Source: Ruminococcus flavefaciens (GTDB lineage Bacteria > Bacillota > Clostridia > Oscillospirales > Ruminococcaceae). From it: a stretch of DNA of 5,940 bases. Position numbers and translations under genes: made by a program. The notes under the pieces are model-generated. The model saw only the letters and a list, made by a program, of their open reading frames with translations, searched no databases and was not told the DNA's origin. Shown piece by piece: positions 1 to 5,152 of this stretch. The stretch is from positions 1 through 5,940 of the forward strand of contig CADBAC010000086.1 in assembly GCA_902792495.1 (NCBI GenBank). Direction: 5' to 3'. The first letter of the stretch is position 1. Every line of letters starts with the position of its first letter.

Positions 1-536
1 CTGTTCAGCGCACCTGTCGGCTCATCGGCAAAGAGGAGTTCGGGCTCGTTCACTACCGCCCTTGCAATAGCACATCTCTGCTGTTCGCCTCCCGAGCACT
101 GTGAAGGCAGGTGGCTTTTTATCTTTGAAAGCCCCATTTTATCGAGAAGTTCATTTGCATATTCATCAGTCTCAGCGGCTGAACGCTTCTTATTGAGATA
201 GCCTGGAACTGTCACATTCTCAAACAGCGTAAGATTGCTTATCAGGTGCATCTGCTGAAAGATGAAGCCGAATTCGCCGTGACGAAGCTGAGCCAGTTTC
301 TTTTCGCTCATTTTTACCAGGTCTTCCCCTTTGAATATGACCTCCCCTGCTGTAGCCCTGTCCATACCGCTGAGTGCGTAAAGAGTAGTGGATTTTCCCG
401 AGCCCGATGCTCCCATAATAACGGTGAAATCGCCTTTGTATATATCCAGATCCACACCGCTGAGAATATGTATCTGACCGCCGTTATGGGCAAAACTTTT
501 GCACAGTCCTTTAGCAGAAAGTACTGCTTCTTTCAT
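1..536 (-). CDS. ABC transporter ATP-binding protein, LolD/MacB type (3' end cut by window)
   Basis: This is the nucleotide-binding subunit of an ABC transporter; it would hydrolyse ATP on the cytoplasmic face to drive a partner permease. About 178 residues are visible. They show Walker A (GASGSGKST, residues 42-50), the Q-loop in FIFQQMHL (Q94/Q95), the signature CSGGEQQR (147-154) and Walker B ending LLFADEPTGALN (D171, E172). The FIFQQ and DEPTGALN wording is typical of the LolD/MacB/FtsE-like family, which pairs with FtsX/MacB-fold permeases and in Firmicutes is often linked to peptide export or antimicrobial peptide resistance. The signature has Cys where Leu is usual. The ATG at 534-536 is supported by an AAAGGA ribosome binding site (545-550) 8 nt upstream. 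The gene lies 64 bp downstream of the sensor kinase on the same strand. The frame is open to the left edge, so the D-loop remainder and H-loop are not visible. The substrate cannot be read from the sequence. Confidence 0.93.
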   Translation of the reverse strand, partial: MKEAVLSAKGLCKSFAHNGGQIHILSGVDLDIYKGDFTVIMGASGSGKSTTLYALSGMDRATAGEVIFKGEDLVKMSEKKLAQLRHGEFGFIFQQMHLISNLTLFENVTVPGYLNKKRSAAETDEYANELLDKMGLSKIKSHLPSQCSGGEQQRCAIARAVVNEPELLFADEPTGALN

Positions 537-604
537 AATAGTCATCCTTTCGTTTGGTTTATCATGACTTTATTCTATCATAACAATTATTAAGGAATCC
601 TTAA
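537..604 (-). promoter_or_regulatory. Possible promoter with a 15-bp palindrome upstream of the ABC ATPase gene
   Basis: The gap between the kinase stop and the ATPase start holds a perfect inverted repeat, TTAAGGA-A-TCCTTAA (590-604), that overlaps the kinase stop codon. Read leftward, an extended -10 element TGATAGAAT lies at 572-580 (hexamer TAGAAT 572-577). With 17-bp spacing the -35 position is GGATTC (595-600), a poor match to TTGACA that falls inside the palindrome. This is the arrangement expected of a promoter helped or blocked by a protein bound at the palindrome. The alternative is that the palindrome is chance in an AT-rich spacer and the ATPase is read only from the regulator promoter. 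It is not GC-rich and has no T-run directly after it, so it is not a convincing terminator. Confidence 0.4.
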
Positions 605-1737
605 GACTTTCCCTCTTTGTATAACGGCAGAGAAATTACAGCTTCAAATCCGTCGGGAAAGTTCCTGAGTTTTACATCTCCGCCTGACTGCTGAGCGATG
701 TACCTGACGATAAACAGACCAAGACCGGAACCGCTTTCCTCTCCGCAGTTTTTTCCACGGTAGAACTTATTGAAAATGAACGGCATATCCTCATCGGGAA
801 TGCCCTTTCCCCTGTCTCTGAAGCGGATGTTCACAAAGTCGGTATCCTTATCAATGGTGATCGTCACATCTGTTCTCGCATATTTTCTCGCATTGTTGAT
901 GAGATTTTCTATCATCTGCGCAGTTCTTCCCTTATCAGCACTGACATCTGCGGTGAAGCAGGGCTTCTCAAAAATAATGTCCTTCTGATCGGCATAAAGC
1001 TCGGACAGCGTATCACTTACGAAACTGCATATCTCGAATTTCTCTGCGTTTATTTTCAGTTTGTCAAGATCGGCAATGGAGTGGAGGAAGATATCATTTG
1101 TCAGCTTTGCCACCTCGTCGCACTTTCTCATTATTACCTCCAGATACTTGCTGCGCTTTTCGGGAGAGCCGTCCATGCCCATTTCAAGGGCTTCTGCATA
1201 CGCTCTTATGGATGCCGCAGGAGTTTTTATATCGTGTGAGAGGGACGCAATGACAGTCTTGTTGTTCTCGATAGCCTCTTTCTCGCAGGCCCTTGCCTTC
1301 GTGATCTCACGGCGCATATTGTCCAGCGCCCAGATGAACTTGCCGAAATAATTGGTCCTCGGATATTCAAGAGACTCGTCAAAATCGCCGTTGCCCATCC
1401 TCTCTGCGAAGTCTGTCAGCTTGCTGAACGGGCGGATGATAGTCATTCCGCAGTAAGCCGCCATTGCTATCAGCACAGCCACATCTATACCGCATAACAC
1501 AGCGATATTCCGTGAATTTCTGCCATTTCCCTGATCTTCCGCAATTTGTTTTCTCAGTTCATCAGCCTTGATACGTGCATCCTCGCTGTTTCCTTTTTCA
1601 GCCAGATGGCTTATCTCATTGAGGGCGACAACATACTTTCCCCTGTTGTCATTGCTGTGAGTATCATGCATCAGCACCGCACCTGTCAGCAGAATAACTG
1701 CAATAAACACAGCGGTCACGGAAATAAGCTTCTTCAT
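601..1737 (-). CDS. Membrane sensor histidine kinase (HAMP, HisKA, HATPase)
   Basis: This is the sensor kinase of a two-component system; it autophosphorylates a histidine and passes the phosphate to the adjacent response regulator. In the 378 residues I see: transmembrane segment 1 (about 5-23); an extracytoplasmic stretch of about 50 mostly charged residues (24-76); transmembrane segment 2 (about 77-101); a HAMP-like linker starting at IRPF (101-150); the H-box SLSHDIKTP with phospho-acceptor His168 and Asp169; the N-box ENLINNARKYA (277-287); the G1 box DRGKGIPDED (308-317); the F-box IFNKFYRGK (321-329); and the G2 box SGSGLGLF (335-342). The length is normal for the family. Its ATG overlaps the regulator stop codon as ATGA (1734-1737), and a GGAGGA ribosome binding site (1744-1749) sits inside the regulator gene, so translation is probably coupled. 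The sensor loop is longer than in BceS-type intramembrane sensors, and a HAMP is present, so it is not a clear BceS homologue. The signal is unknown. Confidence 0.95.
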   Translation of the reverse strand: MKKLISVTAVFIAVILLTGAVLMHDTHSNDNRGKYVVALNEISHLAEKGNSEDARIKADELRKQIAEDQGNGRNSRNIAVLCGIDVAVLIAMAAYCGMTIIRPFSKLTDFAERMGNGDFDESLEYPRTNYFGKFIWALDNMRREITKARACEKEAIENNKTVIASLSHDIKTPAASIRAYAEALEMGMDGSPEKRSKYLEVIMRKCDEVAKLTNDIFLHSIADLDKLKINAEKFEICSFVSDTLSELYADQKDIIFEKPCFTADVSADKGRTAQMIENLINNARKYARTDVTITIDKDTDFVNIRFRDRGKGIPDEDMPFIFNKFYRGKNCGEESGSGLGLFIVRYIAQQSGGDVKLRNFPDGFEAVISLPLYKEGKS

Positions 1738-2423
1738 GCCTTGTCCTCCAGTATATAGCCAAGCTTCCAGACAGTTTTTATGTAAACTGGCGAAGCAGGA
1801 TCGTCCTCCAGCTTTTCACGAAGCCAGCGGATGTGGACTGTGAGCGTCGAGGGTTCAACTTCCGAAAATGCTCCCCATACCTCGGAGATAAGCTTATCTT
1901 TCGGTATAGCGGTGTTCTTGTTTCGGCAAAGATATTCCAGCAGGTCAAACTCACGCTGAGTCAGATTCACGGCAACTCCGTCCTTTGCGACAGTACGTGA
2001 AGCGGTGTTTATCTTTACATTTCCGAATCCCATCTCACCGCTCTCATTTCCGAAACCATAGGTACGGCGCATAAGGGCATTCACTCTCGAAAGCAGTTCT
2101 TTCATTGAATAGGGCTTGGGGATGTAGTCGTCCCCGCCTGTGTCGAATCCCGTAATGCGGTCGTCCTCGCTGGTACGTGCGCTGGCAAAGATCACAGGGA
2201 CGCTTGAAGTCTCCCTCAGCTGTCTGCATATCTCAAAGCCTGTAGAATCGGGAAGATTTATGTCGAGAAGTATGAGATCGAACTTGCTGTCCGTCAGTAT
2301 AGTGAAAGCCTCCTCAGCAGTCGAAGCGTGGGCTGTACTGTAGCCGCAGCCCTCAAGCATTTCCGAAATTATAAATGAAAGGTCCTCGTCGTCGTCAACG
2401 ATAAGTATCTTTTTGTTATTCAT
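1734..2423 (-). CDS. OmpR/PhoB-family response regulator
   Basis: This is a 229-residue DNA-binding response regulator, the partner of the kinase encoded directly downstream. The receiver domain (1-120) has the acidic triad D10-D12, phospho-acceptor D54 (in LLDINLPDS), the switch Ser81 in FASAR where Thr is more usual, and Lys103 in IPKPY. The winged-helix effector domain (about 130-227) shows LTQREFDLLEYL (154-165), a recognition-helix region STLTVHIRWLREKL (192-205), and ends TVWKLGYIL rather than the common TVRGxGY form. The length is typical for the subfamily. The ATG at 2421-2423 has a strong AAAGGAG ribosome binding site (2431-2437) 7 nt upstream. It is the first gene of the leftward operon regulator-kinase-ATPase. 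A paired 11-bp direct repeat upstream of its promoter suggests control by itself, which is common for this family. Targets are unknown; the downstream ABC transporter and the divergent dockerin gene are the obvious candidates. Confidence 0.96.
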   Translation of the reverse strand: MNNKKILIVDDDEDLSFIISEMLEGCGYSTAHASTAEEAFTILTDSKFDLILLDINLPDSTGFEICRQLRETSSVPVIFASARTSEDDRITGFDTGGDDYIPKPYSMKELLSRVNALMRRTYGFGNESGEMGFGNVKINTASRTVAKDGVAVNLTQREFDLLEYLCRNKNTAIPKDKLISEVWGAFSEVEPSTLTVHIRWLREKLEDDPASPVYIKTVWKLGYILEDKA

Positions 2424-2452
2424 AGCCGTTCTCCTTTAAAAATGATAAAAAT

Positions 2453-2481
2453 ATTATACCACACACGGCGCAGATTGACAA
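2453..2481 (-). promoter_or_regulatory. Sigma-A-type promoter of the regulator-kinase operon
   Basis: Read leftward, the -35 hexamer is TTGTCA (2476-2481, five of six consensus bases), then a 17-bp spacer, then a perfect TATAAT (2453-2458). Transcription would begin near 2446, giving a leader of about 20 nt that holds little besides the AAAGGAG ribosome binding site of the response regulator. Nothing in this short leader suggests a riboswitch. Confidence 0.8.
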
Positions 2482-2496
2482 GTTCTGCCGCAGAAA

Positions 2497-2518
2497 AATG
2501 TTCACAGAATGTTTACAT
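2497..2518. promoter_or_regulatory. Two 11-bp direct repeats, candidate response regulator box
   Basis: Two abutting 11-bp units, AATGTTCACAG (2497-2507) and AATGTTTACAT (2508-2518), share AATGTTyACA. Tandem half-sites at 11-bp pitch, about one helical turn, are the classic arrangement bound by dimers of OmpR/PhoB-family regulators. They begin 15 bp upstream of the -35 of the regulator promoter and lie 89 bp before the start codon of the divergent dockerin gene. Such a site could serve autoregulation, control of the divergent gene, or both. Binding is inferred from architecture alone. Confidence 0.5.
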
Positions 2519-2555
2519 TTTCATCCGCACATTTCAGCTTTCTGTTTCGTTAAGC

Positions 2556-2601
2556 TTTATACAAATGGCAGATAATGCCTGAGACATAATTATGAGGAGG
2601 G
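2556..2601 (+). promoter_or_regulatory. Ribosome binding site and weak candidate -10 elements of the dockerin gene
   Basis: The ribosome binding site AGGAGGG (2595-2601) lies 6 nt before the ATG at 2608 and firmly sets the start. Two weak -10 candidates precede it: TATACA (2558-2563) and GATAAT (2571-2576). Neither has a recognisable -35 at 16-18 bp, so the promoter may need an activator. The ribosome binding site is secure; the promoter is a guess. Confidence 0.35.
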
Positions 2602-2607
2602 AATCAT

Positions 2608-5019
2608 ATGAAACATACAAAGAAAACTTTATCAGCTGTACTTGCAGCTGCAATGACCATCAGCATGGGAAGCCTCTTCCCGATGAGTGCAAGTGCCGCC
2701 GCCTATAACTGGGACAACAGACCGGATTGGACGCCTACTGATTTCAATTCTGCTATGGAATTCTTGAATCACCATGGAACTACCTATGCCGAAGACGGAA
2801 TGATTTGCATAGTCAAGCACGTCCCAAACGGAAAGCACATGGAAGCTAAGATCGAGGCTGTCGGAAATGAAGGCGATCAGCGGACAGATTCACAGTACGA
2901 ATCGAAGATCTTCTCATTCGGGTTTGAGGTTCCTGATGAAACCCAGCCTGAAAATGGTGAAAAAACCGCACTTCAGGAGTATATGGAATTCCACGGCTAC
3001 ACTGACGGAAGCTTTGTGGACTACCACTACGAAGCGCTGATGATAAAAGAGAATCAGGACAGCAAATTCAACATCATGACCGGAATTGTCGGCGAGGACG
3101 AGGAGTTAGATGAGTCCAAGGCCGCTGTCTATACTTTTGACGGCGACACCGAGACCGATATCTGGGGCTGGCTGCCTGATTCCTATGTGGAGTACAGAAT
3201 ATTCATCGACACTTACGGCAACCTGTCAAAGCATGACGGAAAGCTTGTCTACTGCCATGATGTCAACTATTCCACAGGCGCTACTCTCAAAGTTGACCAG
3301 CAGGGCGAAGGAAAACTGAAATGCACCCTTAACAGCTCCACATACAATGAAATGGTAATGATGAGAGCCGGCGATACTTCTCACCTTGTACAGGTTTACG
3401 AGGGCGAGGAAGAGGGCGATGTTACCGTTTCCTTTGACAGCAATATCCCGTGGGCACCCGCAGAGGCCAAAGATCCGGTGCTGACCGCCGATCTTCACGT
3501 TAACGCTGACCTCACTATCAGAGACAAGATATACGATGTTCCCGAATGGATTCCGCAGGACAGCGAATCGCTCATCGACTTCTACAACAAGCACGGCAAA
3601 ATCTGGATACAGGACGGCCTCATCTGCACTATCCGCCCTGTCACCGATTATAAGTCGGAGCGTTACTCCTACAGCTTCGGGGGTTCGGCTGCCGATAAGA
3701 TCAAACAGTACACTATCTTCAGCAAATCCATAAAGCCCTTTGAAGAATATTCAAGCATCCTTTACGATGTAAATGTTTACGATATCCCCGAGGGCACTGA
3801 CCTGACAATCAACTATGATCTTACTTATGCCGAAAGGACTTCCTTAAACTCCTTCGTTTTCGAGAAGGATGCCACAGGTTATATCACTCAGAAGGACATT
3901 GACGCATGGCTTCCCGACTGCGTTGAGGAGTTCGATGCTTACTACAAAAAGAACGGCGCTTTCTCAATCCAGGACGGCTATATCATGTACTGCACCGAAT
4001 GCCCTATCGGCACAGGCTACGATCTTAACGTAAAACAGAGCGGCACAGGCGGAGTTGCTGAATTCCACCAGGAGACTATCACACCTGTTGAAAACACTGT
4101 CCTCGACGGCGGCTCTAATTTCGTCATCAAGCTTTTCAAGCCCGAAAAGGAAGGCATTGTCCGTCTCGACCTTTACAAGGCAAGAATCGATACCGATGTT
4201 CTCCCCGAAAACGGCGTTGATACCGCATATTTCAGAATAGACAAGGATATGAAGATATGCGAAGCCGAACCTACAGACATGAAGACCACTGTCAAGGGCG
4301 ACTGCAACGGCGACGGCATTATCGGTCTTTCCGACGCTGTAGCAATGCAGAAATGGCTCCACGGCAAGGGCGGCATCTCCGAAAACGGCATTGCCGATAT
4401 CAACGGCGATGGTGTTGTTGACGTATTCGACCTTATCTCACTGAAAAAACAGATCATCAGCTCCATGTCAGAAGCTCCAAAGCCTGTTATGGTGAAGATA
4501 TCTCAGAATTTCGCATGGTTCCCATATCAGGTCGTTGATGTATACGATCAGTACGGTACAGTATACGTACACTCCTACTCAAGCGACACGGAACATTCAT
4601 GGGATGAAATTCAGGAAAAAACTGTAAATATGCGTAATGATAACTGGTACAAGGTAATTCGCAACATAATGGATACAGCAGTTGAGGATTCCGAAGATCA
4701 GGTAAAGCCACAGCCTGAATTCTGCGTAAAAAGAAGATTTACCAACGACCGTCTCATCAGTGATTTTGCCGCTTTTTCAAAGAATACCGAAAAATACAGC
4801 AAGACAAAGATGTTTACAGTGAACTATGCTTGTGATATGGGTTCAACTACTATTTATTCGATCGGTGAAACTGCCGATGGCAAGCCTGTATGCGCCGGAC
4901 TTGCTACATTCGGTGATGCGGTTGGATATATCAACGATACGGAAGTTAAAGTATTCATTCAGAAGTTGGTGGATAATCATATGATTTCCGCTGCTATTTT
5001 CAATGTCGTGAATCAATAA
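2608..5019 (+). CDS. Secreted dockerin-containing protein with A-B-A-B repeat modules, function unknown
   Basis: This is an 803-residue exported protein, probably attached to a cellulosome-like scaffoldin through its dockerin; no catalytic function is recognised. It opens with a Sec signal peptide: lysines at 2, 5 and 6, a hydrophobic core (8-26), and ASA before a likely cleavage site after Ala30. Four related modules follow, beginning near W41, W188, W314 and W434. Each carries W-x-P, a Gly 16 residues after the Trp and Asp-Gly starting 22 residues after it, then a hydrophobic strand. Next come a type I dockerin with two calcium loops (D565-D576 and D597-D608) and a C-terminal region (about 619-803) I do not recognise. 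Nothing resembling a glycoside hydrolase, peptidase or known carbohydrate-binding module was identified, so binding, inhibition or structure are all possible. It is divergent from the two-component operon and is followed by a strong terminator, so it appears to be a single-gene transcript. An internal rather than terminal dockerin is uncommon. Confidence 0.93.
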   Translation: MKHTKKTLSAVLAAAMTISMGSLFPMSASAAAYNWDNRPDWTPTDFNSAMEFLNHHGTTYAEDGMICIVKHVPNGKHMEAKIEAVGNEGDQRTDSQYESKIFSFGFEVPDETQPENGEKTALQEYMEFHGYTDGSFVDYHYEALMIKENQDSKFNIMTGIVGEDEELDESKAAVYTFDGDTETDIWGWLPDSYVEYRIFIDTYGNLSKHDGKLVYCHDVNYSTGATLKVDQQGEGKLKCTLNSSTYNEMVMMRAGDTSHLVQVYEGEEEGDVTVSFDSNIPWAPAEAKDPVLTADLHVNADLTIRDKIYDVPEWIPQDSESLIDFYNKHGKIWIQDGLICTIRPVTDYKSERYSYSFGGSAADKIKQYTIFSKSIKPFEEYSSILYDVNVYDIPEGTDLTINYDLTYAERTSLNSFVFEKDATGYITQKDIDAWLPDCVEEFDAYYKKNGAFSIQDGYIMYCTECPIGTGYDLNVKQSGTGGVAEFHQETITPVENTVLDGGSNFVIKLFKPEKEGIVRLDLYKARIDTDVLPENGVDTAYFRIDKDMKICEAEPTDMKTTVKGDCNGDGIIGLSDAVAMQKWLHGKGGISENGIADINGDGVVDVFDLISLKKQIISSMSEAPKPVMVKISQNFAWFPYQVVDVYDQYGTVYVHSYSSDTEHSWDEIQEKTVNMRNDNWYKVIRNIMDTAVEDSEDQVKPQPEFCVKRRFTNDRLISDFAAFSKNTEKYSKTKMFTVNYACDMGSTTIYSIGETADGKPVCAGLATFGDAVGYINDTEVKVFIQKLVDNHMISAAIFNVVNQ
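2719..3537 (+). repeat. First A-B module pair within the dockerin protein
   Basis: Residues 38-310 hold module A1 (PDWTP, W41; G57; D63-G64) and module B1 (GWLPD, W188; G204; D210-G211). In A1 a cysteine follows the Asp of the Asp-Gly by 4 residues (C67); in B1 it follows by 6 (C216). B1 continues with a strand-rich stretch, including LKVDQQGEGKLKC and VQVYEGEEEGDVTVSF, that resembles the same part of B2. The boundaries are approximate. Confidence 0.7.
3538..4275 (+). repeat. Second A-B module pair within the dockerin protein
   Basis: Residues 311-556 hold module A2 (PEWIP, W314; G330; D336-G337; C340) and module B2 (AWLPD, W434; G450; D456-G457; C462). A2 resembles A1 most closely (DFYNKHG against EFLNHHG; QDGLIC against EDGMIC). 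B2 resembles B1 (LNVKQSGTGG against LKVDQQGEGK; KEGIVRLDL against EEGDVTVSF). A2 is about 27 residues shorter than A1, measured from the A tryptophan to the following B tryptophan (120 against 147). The pairing points to duplication of a two-module unit. Confidence 0.7.
4300..4458 (+). other. Type I dockerin domain
   Basis: Residues 565-617 contain two EF-hand-like calcium loops of the dockerin form D-x-N-x-D-G-x6-D. Loop 1 is D565, N567, D569, D576 and loop 2 is D597, N599, D601, D605, D608. Each is followed by a helix (AVAMQKWL and LISLKKQI). Dockerins of this type bind cohesin modules of a scaffoldin and so place the protein in a cellulosome-like complex. The residues just before the last Asp, where cohesin specificity is often set, differ between loops (Leu574-Ser575 against Val606-Phe607). 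Confidence 0.93.
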
Positions 5020-5047
5020 AAAAGCAAAAGAAAGATAACATATATAC

Positions 5048-5094
5048 AAACCTCCCCGAACCGTTCAGTTTACGATTCGGGGAGGTTTCTTTTC
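5048..5094 (+). terminator. Rho-independent terminator of the dockerin gene
   Basis: A perfect 13-bp stem, AAACCTCCCCGAA (5048-5060) with TTCGGGGAGGTTT (5076-5088), has a 15-nt loop and is followed by a T-rich stretch ending about 5094. It begins 29 nt after the stop codon at 5017-5019. The T-run in this direction makes it a plus-strand terminator. Confidence 0.9.
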
Positions 5095-5102
5095 TGTGAA
5101 AC

Positions 5103-5146
5103 AAAAAAGCCATAGCACTTCTGATTTTTCAGAAATACTATGGCTT
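5103..5146 (-). terminator. Rho-independent terminator of the acyl-CoA synthetase gene
   Basis: Inverted arms AAGCCATAG (5107-5115) and CTATGGCTT (5138-5146) enclose a 3+3 nt internal bulge and a further 6-bp stem TTCTGA/TCAGAA (5119-5124 and 5129-5134) with a TTTT loop. Read leftward the stem runs into six T residues (5103-5108). It starts 6 nt after the stop codon of the leftward gene, so it most likely terminates that transcript. Confidence 0.82.
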
Positions 5147-5152
5147 ATGTTA

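Noticed and set aside
246..593. 115-residue open frame on the plus strand
   Set aside because: It is antisense to the ABC ATPase, which has intact Walker A, signature and Walker B motifs on the minus strand. The antisense product resembles nothing.
590..604. Palindrome TTAAGGAATCCTTAA as a rho-independent terminator after the kinase gene
   Set aside because: The stem is short and AT-rich, has a one-base loop and is not directly followed by a T-run. An operator is more plausible.
601..2423. Assignment of the operon to the named BceRS or VraSR systems
   Set aside because: The kinase has a sensor loop of about 50 residues and a HAMP-like linker, unlike intramembrane-sensing BceS, and the permease is not visible. 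No gene symbol is justified.
2475..2480. TTGACA on the plus strand as a -35 element for the dockerin gene
   Set aside because: No -10-like hexamer lies 16-18 bp downstream on the plus strand. The same bases read on the other strand give the TTGTCA of the well-spaced leftward promoter.
3226..3594. 122-residue open frame on the minus strand, and a similar 132-residue one at 3964-4362
   Set aside because: Both lie opposite the dockerin gene and arise from its codon bias. Neither has a convincing ribosome binding site or domain.
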